Below, one piece after another: positions 1 through 7,648 of a stretch of DNA of 64,000 nucleotides. The position numbers and the translations under genes were made by a program. The stretch lies in the NCBI GenBank assembly GCA_902761585.1, contig CACWKX010000012.1:1-64000 (forward strand). The letters run 5' to 3'. Within the stretch, counting starts at the first letter, position 1. Each line of letters starts with the position of its first letter. The DNA is from an uncultured Lachnospiraceae bacterium. Lineage in GTDB: Bacteria > Bacillota > Clostridia > Lachnospirales > Lachnospiraceae. Under the pieces are notes generated by a model. That model was not told the DNA's origin. It worked only from the letters and a program-made list of their open reading frames with translations, and made no database searches.

Positions 1-96
1 TGCAAGCCGGGATGCAACCTCCCGGCAGGTATTCGATTAGTAACCACTATGGCCTCAGGCCAGAACGAGAGGGGTTGCATCTCGTTTTACAGTTGA
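1..96 (+). other. Open reading frame cut by the window edge, with a 7-bp hairpin
   Basis: Frame 1 is open from base 1 to a TGA at 94-96 and would encode the last 31 residues of something beginning outside the window. I do not recognise the peptide. The DNA carries a perfect 7-bp inverted repeat, AACGAGA at 64-70 and TCTCGTT at 80-86. An open frame that also folds into hairpins just before a gene-free junction resembles the right end of an IS200/IS605-type element, where the tnpB tail overlaps a structured RNA. That is only a resemblance and no diagnostic TnpB motif is visible. Confidence 0.25.
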
Positions 97-145
97 GGCG
101 GTTAAAACCGTGGGTTTTCTCGTCCGCAGGGGTTATAAGTGAGGA

Positions 146-952
146 ATGTGTGATAAGACAATGCAGAATCAACGACTTGAATATCTGGTAGAAGCATTCA
201 AAGCAGAATCGGATCAGTATATGGATTTACAGACGCCGGGAGATACGGAAGGCAGGAGACATCTTCTTCGCTCCCTGATGAATATCCGTATGCCAGGCAA
301 GATGGATGATTCTGTACTTGCCGTGCAGGATGAATACTTACAGGAGTGCATCCGGGAGAAAGGAATCGTAACATTGGAAGATATACCCGTAAAAGAAGGT
401 GTAATCTCGGTCTGGCAGGGAGATATCACGCGGCTTGCGGTGGATGCCATTGTCAACGCTGCAAATTCGCAGATGCTGGGATGCTTTATTCCAATGCACA
501 CTTGCATTGACAACTGCATCCATACTTTCGCTGGCATACAGCTTCGTGCGGAATGCAATCGGCAGATAAACCGGATGAGGATGAAATATGGGCAGAACTA
601 TGAACAGCCAACGGCGGTTCCAATGCTGACAGACGCATATAATCTCCCTGCGAAAAAGGTGATCCATATCGTTGGACCTGTTGTTAATGGAAAACTGACC
701 CCCGCCCTGGAGCAGGAACTTGCTGATTGTTATACGAATACGCTTGATCTCTGCGCAGAAAACGGCCTTCGGTCCGTTGCGTTCTGCTGCATCTCTACAG
801 GGGTGTTTCATTTTCCTCCGGAAAGGGCAGCACAGATTGCGGCAAAAACGGTAAGAAAGTGGCTGGCAGATCATGACGGTGCTTTGGAGCGGGTAATTTT
901 CAATGTGTTTAGAGATCAGGACAGGGATATCTATGAACATCTTTTCGGATAA
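146..952 (+). CDS. Zinc-containing macrodomain protein-ADP-ribose hydrolase
   Basis: This is a macrodomain hydrolase that removes ADP-ribose from proteins, acting in the cytoplasm. About 100 residues of helical N-terminal extension precede the macrodomain. Its GDIT..DAIVNAAN strand is followed by a GCFIPMH..C..NCIH segment, the Cys/His-rich loop of the zinc subclass found next to SirTM sirtuins. The C-terminal ISTGVFHFP loop binds the distal ribose and phosphate. The length of about 265 residues is normal for that subclass. The start is uncertain: ATG 146 lies one base after GAGG, while ATG 161 gives an N-terminus (MQNQRLEYLV) more like the family. The next gene, a damaged sirtuin, overlaps its 3' end by 20 bases, which is the usual macrodomain-SirTM operon order. 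Only the hydrolase half appears to survive. Confidence 0.88.
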   Translation: MCDKTMQNQRLEYLVEAFKAESDQYMDLQTPGDTEGRRHLLRSLMNIRMPGKMDDSVLAVQDEYLQECIREKGIVTLEDIPVKEGVISVWQGDITRLAVDAIVNAANSQMLGCFIPMHTCIDNCIHTFAGIQLRAECNRQINRMRMKYGQNYEQPTAVPMLTDAYNLPAKKVIHIVGPVVNGKLTPALEQELADCYTNTLDLCAENGLRSVAFCCISTGVFHFPPERAAQIAAKTVRKWLADHDGALERVIFNVFRDQDRDIYEHLFG

Positions 953-1230
953 GCAGAAGGTAGATTATACGCAGACACTACAGAAGGGGATTGCCTTTGT
1001 ACGTGGACTTCACAGTGGAGTAACTGAAGATACTGGAAGCAGGCAGGAGAATCTGAGTCGTCTGCGCAATGAAATTGAAAATGCGGATGCGATTGTGATT
1101 GGCGCAGGTGCCGGCCTGTCTGAACTACAGCGAGGCGGTCTGTCCGGAGCAGATTAAGACACAGTCTGTCTGTATCGATGGCAACTGTGCTGAAGTGCTG
1201 AGACAGATTTCTACGCCAATGATTGCCTGA
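933..1230 (+). pseudogene. SirTM-class sirtuin, internally deleted
   Basis: SirTM sirtuins ADP-ribosylate proteins such as lipoylated GcvH-L. Only the two ends of the gene remain. The N-terminal part from ATG 933 runs about 60 residues to the NAD-binding motif IVIGAGAGLS near 1117. There the sequence jumps directly to a sirtuin-like tail (NYSEAVCPEQIK...AEVLRQI) ending at TGA 1228-1230, in the +1 frame relative to the first part. The original frame stops at 1155-1157. Most of the catalytic core, including the active-site His and the zinc-binding region, is missing, so no sirtuin activity is expected. The overlap with the macrodomain gene shows they were once translationally coupled. The identity of the tail fragment is inferred from position and frame. 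Confidence 0.72.
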
Positions 1231-1409
1231 CTATTCTTGATATGGCATTTGGCCGCAATGTTTTTTCATAGCTGATGATACATATCAGTCTTTCACATCC
1301 AGTGAGAGGCTTTTTTTATGCTCAAGAACACAGGAACACCGATTGGCTCAACGAAAAACGTTTGTTACAATATACACTCATGGTAGAATCGGGTATGAGG
1401 AGGGATACT

Positions 1410-1745
1410 ATGGCACGACAGAGCATTTTTGACATGAAGGTTTCAAAAATCTATCCATTATTGCTGCAGAAGGTAGAACGTAAAGGCCGGTCAAAGGAAG
1501 AACTGGATGCCACCATCGAATGGCTGACAGGATACGATATGAAGCAGGTTGATCAGGATATGACTTATGGAGATTTTTTCAGTCATGCGCCTGCCATGAA
1601 TCCGAGGGCTGAACTGATCAAAGGAAAAGTATGCGGAGTGCAGGTGGAAACCATTGAAGATCCAATCATGCAAAAGATCCGCTGGCTGGACAAGCTGGTA
1701 GATGAACTGTCCAAAGGCAAGCCTCTTGATAAAGTGCTGCGGTGA
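1410..1745 (+). CDS. DUF2200 family protein
   Basis: This is a small soluble protein of 111 residues with no known biochemical role. The MxxQSIFDMKVSKIYPLLLQKVERKGRSK opening and the LTGYD...DFF...NP...IKG.VCG..VE.IEDP...IRWLDKLVDEL body are typical of DUF2200. The start at ATG 1410 is supported by GAGGAGGG at 1397-1404, and the earlier in-frame starts have no ribosome site. The stop overlaps the first possible start codon (GTG 1742) of the next gene, so it is probably translated with the DUF1905 and DUF1801 genes. The cluster of four unrelated small DUF genes gives no functional hint. Confidence 0.85.
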   Translation: MARQSIFDMKVSKIYPLLLQKVERKGRSKEELDATIEWLTGYDMKQVDQDMTYGDFFSHAPAMNPRAELIKGKVCGVQVETIEDPIMQKIRWLDKLVDELSKGKPLDKVLR

Positions 1746-1750
1746 TCAGA

Positions 1751-2032
1751 ATGAAACAATATGAATACGACACGATTCTCCATGAGATGGATGATAGTGG
1801 CGGTGCTTATGTACCTTTTCCATGGAATGTCCGGGAAGAATTTGGCAAGGGGCGTGTGAAGGCTCACGCGCTGTTTGACGGTATCCCATATGACGGAAGC
1901 ATCGTCAACATGGGCGTGAAGAATCCGGACGGTTCTGTCTGCTATATCATCGGCGTATTGAAGACGATCCGGAACAAACTGAATAAACATGATGGCGATA
2001 TGATCCATGTGGTGATCGAGGTGGAGGAGTAA
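1751..2032 (+). CDS. DUF1905 domain protein
   Basis: This is a 93-residue protein matching DUF1905. It opens MKQYEYDTILHEMD, continues with an AYVPFPWNVREEFGKGRVKAHALFDGIPYDGSI core and ends with the family's typical IGVLKTIRNKLNKHDGDMIHVVIE. The family forms a small beta barrel of unknown function and is often found beside DUF1801 proteins, as here. ATG 1751 fits the family N-terminus. GTG 1742 is also possible and would overlap the DUF2200 stop. The gap to the next gene is four bases. Confidence 0.85.
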   Translation: MKQYEYDTILHEMDDSGGAYVPFPWNVREEFGKGRVKAHALFDGIPYDGSIVNMGVKNPDGSVCYIIGVLKTIRNKLNKHDGDMIHVVIEVEE

Positions 2033-2036
2033 GAAT

Positions 2037-2441
2037 ATGTGGACATGCCCGAAATGTGGTCGGAGTTTCAGTCGTGAAGGACAGGGGCATTATTGTGGCA
2101 AGATCGAAACAGTAGACCAGTACATTGAAGAACAGGATGAGACCATCAGGGCGTACCTGAATGAAGTCCGCCAGATCATCCGCAGCGCTATTCCGGAAGC
2201 ACAGGAGAAGATCTCGTGGAGTATGCCCACATACTGGAAGGGACAGAACCTCATTCACTTCGCGGCGTCGAAAAAGCATCTGGGACTTTATCCGGGTGGA
2301 GAAGCAACTACGGTTTTTGCTGATAAACTGACGAATTATGATGTGAGTAAGGGAACGATCCGGTTACCATATTCCCAACCGCTGCCAGGGGATCTGATTG
2401 CAGAGATTGCGGCATGGTGCTATAAACAGTATGCAAAGTGA
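2037..2441 (+). CDS. Zinc-ribbon plus DUF1801 (YdhG-like) protein
   Basis: This protein has 134 residues. Residues 1-20 form a short zinc-binding element with CPKCG and a later YC pair. From about residue 27 it matches DUF1801/YdhG: ETIRAYLNEVRQIIRSAIPEAQEKISWSMPTYW, then LIHFAASKKHLGLYPGGEA, then GTIRLPYSQPLP. Members of this family have been proposed as frataxin-like iron chaperones in Bacillus (YdhG), but that role is not proven here. The added N-terminal zinc element is a common variant in Clostridia. A good ribosome site (GGTGGAGGAG) overlaps the end of the previous gene, so the two are coupled. Confidence 0.83.
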   Translation: MWTCPKCGRSFSREGQGHYCGKIETVDQYIEEQDETIRAYLNEVRQIIRSAIPEAQEKISWSMPTYWKGQNLIHFAASKKHLGLYPGGEATTVFADKLTNYDVSKGTIRLPYSQPLPGDLIAEIAAWCYKQYAK

Positions 2442-2499
2442 ACTGAACCGCATACATAAATGTATAGCGATCATATGATCAGGGAGGGACCATAAAGTT

Positions 2500-2856
2500 A
2501 TGCATGTTATCACAAAAGTATTATCAGTTCTTGTAGCATTGGAATTTCTGTACATCTTTTATCTGGAGACGCTGGTGACAACCTCCGAAAAAACGTCCAG
2601 CGTGTTTGGCATGACGACCGAGGAACTCAGCCAGAAGAATGTGAAGGTCCTGTTCAAAAACCAGGGCGTCTATAACGGTCTGCTCTCCGTGCTGATCCTG
2701 CTGGCGGTGTTCGCATTCGCCAGCAAGGCAGCCGTCGTTATTCTGATGGCGTACATTGTGGCGGTTGCTCTGTATGGAAGCCTGACCAGCAATCCGAAGA
2801 TCATCCTGATGCAGGGCGGACTGGCCATTCTGACGCTGATCTCCTGTATCTTCTGA
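2500..2856 (+). CDS. DUF1304 family membrane protein
   Basis: This is a 118-residue integral membrane protein with four predicted helices, at about residues 3-25, 50-68, 73-93 and 98-117. The motifs EFLYIFYLETL and NQGVYNGLL are hallmarks of DUF1304 (also called YqjF/YwcD-like). AGGGAGGGAC lies upstream of ATG 2500. The family has no established function. The gene is the last of the small DUF cluster and faces the alpha-glucosidase unit head-on. Confidence 0.85.
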   Translation: MHVITKVLSVLVALEFLYIFYLETLVTTSEKTSSVFGMTTEELSQKNVKVLFKNQGVYNGLLSVLILLAVFAFASKAAVVILMAYIVAVALYGSLTSNPKIILMQGGLAILTLISCIF

Positions 2857-2956
2857 GCGGTACTGCACACAGGTCCTTTTCCTCACCATGGGGATTGCTC
2901 CCCGTGGGGAATAACGGCAAAAAGTATCAACGACAAAAAACAGAGCAGAATATAGC

Positions 2957-2982
2957 TGCGTGCACAACCGACTGTGCACGCA
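2957..2982. terminator. Convergent hairpin, 10-bp perfect stem
   Basis: TGCGTGCACA (2957-2966) pairs with TGTGCACGCA (2973-2982) around a six-base loop, between two genes that converge. Neither side has a good T-run, so termination may be weak or the stem may serve to stabilise the 3' ends. A second, weaker stem (CCATGGGG with CCCCGTGG) lies at about 2887-2908. Confidence 0.5.
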
Positions 2983-3000
2983 ACAATGTGGGATCACAAC

Positions 3001-4674
3001 TTACAGCTCCGCCACAATCACCTGGTAGCCGTCAAGCGTGACGCAGCCGCCGTCTATCTTCAGATCATGCAGATTGTTCAGCAGGATCTTTTTCGGGGCG
3101 GATGGAAGCGGAAGGGTCTGCGGCTCTTTCTGATAGTTGCCCATGACAAGGATGCACTGGCTCTCACTTTTGCGCAGGTATGCCATCACATTGTGGCGAT
3201 CCTCCAGATAAGGCACCAGCTCTCCGTATGTAAAGGTCTCCTGGTAGTCCGGATTCTTGCGCAGCCTTGTCAGCTGGCGGTAGAAATTGAAGACGGAATC
3301 CGGGTCATTCCTCTGATCCGCCAGGTTGATCTCAGTATAGTTGGGGTTGACTCGCAGCCATGGCTTCCCGGTGGTGAAGCCAGCGTTCTCTGATCCATCC
3401 CACTGAAACGGTGTCCTCGCGTTGTCGCGGCTGCTTTTTTCAACCGCACGCAGGGCTTCCTTCTCGGAGAGGCCTGCAGCGCGCGCTACTTTGTATCCGT
3501 CAAGTGTGGAAATGTCATCGACCTCGTCGATGCTGTCGAAGCTGATATTCTCCATGCCGATTTCCTGCCCCTGATAGATCCAAGGAAGCCCCTTGAGGAG
3601 GAAATAAAGCGCCGCCAGCATTTTTTTGGAGGTCGGGGTTACATCTCCCTCCGGGATATAGCGGGAGACACCTCTCGATTCGTCGTGGTTCTCGATGATG
3701 TTGGAGATCATGCCGATATCACCGATCCATCTTTGCGTCTGGAAAACACAGCGCTTGTAGTCGTCCGGGGTGATGCCGCTGTCCGCATAGCTGCCGAGCG
3801 GACTTCTTCCGAAGACAGTCTCCGAGAAGTCAAACATCGAGGAAAAATAGCCATCGTCCCCGATGAACTCCGGAATTTCTTCCGGTCTTTCGTTGAAGAC
3901 CTCGCCAACCGAGAACGAATTGTGAAGCTTGAAGGTCCGGTCTCTCATCTCACCGAGAAAGGCGCCGATGCCGGCCTGCTCACTGAGCATATTGTTGATG
4001 CTGGAGAGACCGTCGCTCCGGTCTGCCGGGTAGTCCTTGAAGGGAAGTACCTTCTTGATGTTGATGATCGCGTCGATCCGGAACCCTGCCAGCCCCTTGT
4101 CGAGCCACCAGTTCATCATCTTGTAGACTTCCTCTCGCAGATCGGGATTCTCCCAGTTCAGATCCGGCTGCTTCTTGTGGAAGGTATGCAGATAGTAAAG
4201 ATCCTCGTGCCCGGGAAGCTTGTCCCAGACCGGACCTCCGAAGCAGGAGCGCCAGTTGCAGGGGAGCGAACCGTCCGGCCGTCTCTTTTCGATGTAGAAG
4301 AACTTCCCATAGCGTCCGTTCGGGTCCGCGCAGGCTTTTTTGAACCATTCATGCTCATCAGAGCAATGGTTGACTACCAGATCCATGAGAATGCCGATAT
4401 CGCGTTTTTTCGCTTCAGTGATGAGCTCGTCCATGTCCGCCATGGTGCCGAAACGCGGATCGATGCGGTAGTAGTCGGCGATGTCGTAGCCCTGATCCGC
4501 AAGCGGAGAGACATAGCAGGGGGACAGCCAGATGATGTCAACCCCCAGATCCTTCAGGTAATCAAGCTTGCTGATGATGCCCTTCAGATCGCCGATCCCG
4601 TCCCCGTTGCTGTCGCAGAAACTCTTCGGATATACCTGGTAGGCAACCTTTCCATGCCACCATTTTTGATTCAT
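3001..4674 (-). CDS. GH13 alpha-glucosidase (oligo-1,6-glucosidase/dextran-glucosidase group)
   Basis: This is a cytoplasmic glycoside hydrolase of 557 residues that releases glucose from the non-reducing end of short alpha-glucans. The N-terminal WWHGKVAYQVYPKSFCDSNGDGIGDLKG is typical of the MalL/DexB/TreC group. Conserved region I is DLVVNH (98-103). The nucleophile is Asp201 in GFRIDAI, the acid/base is Glu258 in SVGEVF and the stabiliser is Asp331 in ENHDE. The residue after the nucleophile is Ala; in this group Val there tends to go with alpha-1,6 and Thr with alpha-1,4 specificity, so bond preference is open. There is no signal peptide. GGAGG sits at the right distance from ATG. It is the last gene of a leftward unit, 15 bases after the AraC gene. 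Confidence 0.93.
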   Translation of the reverse strand: MNQKWWHGKVAYQVYPKSFCDSNGDGIGDLKGIISKLDYLKDLGVDIIWLSPCYVSPLADQGYDIADYYRIDPRFGTMADMDELITEAKKRDIGILMDLVVNHCSDEHEWFKKACADPNGRYGKFFYIEKRRPDGSLPCNWRSCFGGPVWDKLPGHEDLYYLHTFHKKQPDLNWENPDLREEVYKMMNWWLDKGLAGFRIDAIINIKKVLPFKDYPADRSDGLSSINNMLSEQAGIGAFLGEMRDRTFKLHNSFSVGEVFNERPEEIPEFIGDDGYFSSMFDFSETVFGRSPLGSYADSGITPDDYKRCVFQTQRWIGDIGMISNIIENHDESRGVSRYIPEGDVTPTSKKMLAALYFLLKGLPWIYQGQEIGMENISFDSIDEVDDISTLDGYKVARAAGLSEKEALRAVEKSSRDNARTPFQWDGSENAGFTTGKPWLRVNPNYTEINLADQRNDPDSVFNFYRQLTRLRKNPDYQETFTYGELVPYLEDRHNVMAYLRKSESQCILVMGNYQKEPQTLPLPSAPKKILLNNLHDLKIDGGCVTLDGYQVIVAEL

Positions 4675-4689
4675 AATCAGACCTCCTGG

Positions 4690-5637
4690 TCAGAATGAAG
4701 CGGGATGCACCCGCTGCTGATTCCGGTACCGCTTCGGCGTGGTGCCGGTAAACTTTCGGAACGCTGTGATAAAGTGACCCGGACTGCAGAAGCCGCAGTC
4801 CTCGGCAATCTGCGCAACCGGAAGCTCGCTGCTCTGCAGGAGTACAGATGCCTGACGGATGCGCGTTTCGTTAATGTATGTCAGAGGTGTCTTTCCCATT
4901 GCCATCCGGAAGAAGCGGCAGAAGTACTGTTCGTTCATGTTCATGAGCTGCGCCAGATCTGACAGATAGATTTTCTCTGAGAAATGATCGCGGATATAGC
5001 CCAGAACCTTCTTGAGGGTTTCCAGGCGCGGATCCTCCTTGCCGGACGGCTCGCCTAAAAGCCTGGTTTCACTGAGTGTCGCCAGGATGTTCATCAGGGC
5101 GGCTTTCACACGCAGCTGCGAGGCGGCGTCCTCCAGCATATGCTGGTCGCCCTGGATTCTCGACCGGCTTTCAAAGATGGCCTGGCAGACCTGGTACTCA
5201 TGCCGGATCTGGCAGAAGGCAGGGGAAGACTCGTCGATCATCAGTGGGAGGGTGAGCTGACCACTGCGAAGCGGGTCGATCAGATCCCGCTCCGCGGAAT
5301 CGACACCCGGCGACTCCAGGATGTACGGAGAAAAAAGAAGAGCCTCCTCCAGGTAGCCGTCCGCGCTGTAGATCGCGTGAAGCTTCCCGCTTCCGACAAA
5401 ACAGAACGCCTCCTGACAGATATCGTATTCTTCCATGCCGACGCGGACACGGAAGTGCCCATGGATAAAGTGCAGAATCTCCACTGCATCATGCCAGTGA
5501 ACCTTTGTGATGAAAGGACGGGGGATCTCTGAGGCGGAGGCATCCGCTCTGTAAACCGTGCACGGAAATGTCACAGTGCCCTGGGTCCGGGTTTCCTTCA
5601 GAGAAGACGGCAGTGATTGTACACTCATATCGGTCAT
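4690..5637 (-). CDS. AraC family transcriptional regulator
   Basis: This is a DNA-binding regulator of 315 residues. A cupin-like sensor domain occupies residues 40-120 (VHWHDAVEILHFIHGHFRVRVG..Y). A C-terminal double helix-turn-helix runs from about 210, with LSDLAQLMNMNEQYFCRFFRMAMGKTPLTYI and the signature VAQIAEDCGFCSPGHFITAFRKFTGTTPKRYR. It sits between two alpha-glucosidase genes in the same direction, with gaps of 37 and 15 bases, so it probably senses a maltose- or isomaltose-type sugar and controls this unit. The first ATG is only two bases from a GGGGG ribosome site; ATG 5628 (MSVQSL) has a better spacing of 11 bases and may be the true start. Confidence 0.9.
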   Translation of the reverse strand: MTDMSVQSLPSSLKETRTQGTVTFPCTVYRADASASEIPRPFITKVHWHDAVEILHFIHGHFRVRVGMEEYDICQEAFCFVGSGKLHAIYSADGYLEEALLFSPYILESPGVDSAERDLIDPLRSGQLTLPLMIDESSPAFCQIRHEYQVCQAIFESRSRIQGDQHMLEDAASQLRVKAALMNILATLSETRLLGEPSGKEDPRLETLKKVLGYIRDHFSEKIYLSDLAQLMNMNEQYFCRFFRMAMGKTPLTYINETRIRQASVLLQSSELPVAQIAEDCGFCSPGHFITAFRKFTGTTPKRYRNQQRVHPASF

Positions 5638-5674
5638 ATCCCCCTTTCAACCATCCAGCACTGATATCCAGCAG

Positions 5675-7363
5675 TTATTCCTCGAGCAGAACCCGCGCCT
5701 CGTACGGCTGCAGGGCACCCGCCTTGTGGCTGCTGTAATTGGAGATCAGCTCCTGTGCGCCGACAGGGTTTTTGTCAAACGCGTCAAACAGACTGCAGGG
5801 CTGCGTCTGATCGGTCCAGTTGCAGGCAACGGTCACCGTTCGGCCGTCCAGATGGCGTCTGTAGGCATAGATGCTGTCCGAATCCTCCAGCAGCGGCTCA
5901 AAGACACCGTAGACAATCACCGGGTTTTCGTGACGCAGGCGGATCAGTTTCTGATAATAGTAGAAGATGGAATCCGGATCAGCCAGTGCTGCCTTGCAGT
6001 TAATCTCACGGTAGTTGGGATTCACAGCAAGCCACGGGGTACCAGTCGTGAAGCCGGCATGTTCGCTGTCGTCCCACTGCATCGGTGTTCGCGCGTTGTC
6101 ACGGCCATAGGCATCGAAGCAGGACAGCATTGTCTCCGGCGAAACTATATTTGTGTCCTCGACATACTGTTTCCAGGCATTGATCTCCTCAATATCCCTG
6201 CAGTCCTTCAGGGAGGAGAAATGCATGTTCGTCATTCCGATCTCTTCGCCCTGGTAGATGTAAGGCGTCCCTTTCATCATGTGCAGGCAGGTCGCCAGCA
6301 TCTTGGCAGAGACAACGCGATATTGCGGGCTGTCGTTTCCGAAGCGGGAGACAGCGCGGGGCTGATCGTGGTTATCCCAGAAAAGACTGTTCCAGGCTGA
6401 GCCCTCAAGCTCGAGCTGCCACTTGTTCAGGACAGCGCGGAGCTCCTTCAGGGAACAGCGGCCGGTCGACCATTTTCCGACAACCGGCTTGCCCTTCAGA
6501 TCCACATGCTCGAACTCAAACACCATGTTCAGCTCATCGCCCGAGCTGGACGCGTACTTCTTCGCTTCGTCGATTGTGACGCCGGCAGCCTCACCGACCG
6601 TCATGATGTCATGCCGGCTGAGCACCCGGCGGTTCATTTCCTTCAGATACTCGTGGACACGCGGACCGTTGCAGACATACGGCGACAGGTCCCCGTAAAG
6701 GCCATCCGTCACCTTGCCGTCCGGGAAGGACTGGACCTTCGAAATCATGCTGATGACATCCATGCGGAACCCGTCGATACCCTTCTTTCCGCACCACCAG
6801 TTCATCATGTCGAAGACCTCATCGCGGACTTTCGGGTTCTCCCAGTTCAGATCCGGCTGCTTCTTTGAGAAGCAATGCAGATAGTACTGGCCGGTTGCCT
6901 CGTCAAACTGCCAGGCACTCCCGGAGAAGCAGGACCCCCAGTTGTTGGGCTCCTTTCCATCCTTCGGATCCTTCCAGATGTAGTAGTCGCGGTACGGATT
7001 GTCTTTGGACTTCCGGCTTTCCACAAACCACGGGTGCTCGTCAGATGTATGGTTGACCACCAGATCCATGACAATCCGAAGACCAAGGCTGTGTGCTGTC
7101 GACAGCATTTCGTCGAAATCTTCCATGGTTCCGAAATCCGTCATGATATTGCGGTAATCGGAGATGTCGTATCCGTTGTCATCGTTGGGGGAGCGATAGA
7201 TCGGGGAGAGCCAGATCACATCGATCCCAAGCTTCTTCAGGTAGGGAAGATGCGCCGTGATTCCTTTCAGATCGCCGATTCCGTCTCCATTGCTGTCCGA
7301 GAAGGAGCGAGGATAGATCTGATAGACAACCGCTTCCTTCCACCATGTTTTTTTCTCTGCCAT
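5675..7363 (-). CDS. GH13 oligo-1,6-glucosidase
   Basis: This is a cytoplasmic alpha-glucosidase of 562 residues, the first gene of the leftward unit. It opens WWKEAVVYQIYPRSFSDSNGDGIGDL. The catalytic residues are Asp202 (GFRMDVI), Glu258 (TVGEAA) and Asp333 (DNHDQPR), with region I DLVVNH at 100-105. The Val right after the nucleophile is the residue associated with cleavage of alpha-1,6 bonds (isomaltose, panose) in this family. It is similar to the second glucosidase at 3001-4674 but far from identical, so the two probably differ in chain length or bond preference. GGGAGG lies upstream of ATG 7363, and a TATAAT box lies about 50 bases further upstream. Confidence 0.93.
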   Translation of the reverse strand: MAEKKTWWKEAVVYQIYPRSFSDSNGDGIGDLKGITAHLPYLKKLGIDVIWLSPIYRSPNDDNGYDISDYRNIMTDFGTMEDFDEMLSTAHSLGLRIVMDLVVNHTSDEHPWFVESRKSKDNPYRDYYIWKDPKDGKEPNNWGSCFSGSAWQFDEATGQYYLHCFSKKQPDLNWENPKVRDEVFDMMNWWCGKKGIDGFRMDVISMISKVQSFPDGKVTDGLYGDLSPYVCNGPRVHEYLKEMNRRVLSRHDIMTVGEAAGVTIDEAKKYASSSGDELNMVFEFEHVDLKGKPVVGKWSTGRCSLKELRAVLNKWQLELEGSAWNSLFWDNHDQPRAVSRFGNDSPQYRVVSAKMLATCLHMMKGTPYIYQGEEIGMTNMHFSSLKDCRDIEEINAWKQYVEDTNIVSPETMLSCFDAYGRDNARTPMQWDDSEHAGFTTGTPWLAVNPNYREINCKAALADPDSIFYYYQKLIRLRHENPVIVYGVFEPLLEDSDSIYAYRRHLDGRTVTVACNWTDQTQPCSLFDAFDKNPVGAQELISNYSSHKAGALQPYEARVLLEE

Positions 7364-7399
7364 GAATAACCTCCCTGGAAAATTGCTAGGAAAACTGCC

Positions 7400-7419
7400 T
7401 CAATTGAGATTACATTATA
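7400..7419 (-). promoter_or_regulatory. Candidate promoter -10 and palindrome for the glucosidase unit
   Basis: Read leftward, a perfect TATAAT lies at 7419-7414, but the matching -35 is poor, which suits an activator-dependent promoter. Directly downstream is the perfect 10-bp palindrome CTCAATTGAG (7400-7409), a possible operator for the AraC protein or another regulator. Both are visible by eye. Their use is inferred. Confidence 0.4.
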
Positions 7420-7648
7420 ATATCCAGATGCCTAAAAATGATACAGAGAATTGACCAATAATGTTATAAATATGACATTCGCACTGCTTTTTTGGATCTG
7501 GGTTATGGTGCGGTTATGGTGCTGGTTTGTCTGTCGGCTATAGGCCGGCTATACCCAGTGCCTCCTGAATCAGCAGGTGCATCTGCTGCTGAAATGCGGT
7601 AAGATGTTAATTAATGTATACACGACGAAATCAGTCAAGGAGGAACAG

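Noticed and set aside
903..932. ATG 903 as the start of the sirtuin frame
   Set aside because: ATG 933 gives the usual MNIFSDKQK-like N-terminus; the extra ten residues only mirror the macrodomain tail.
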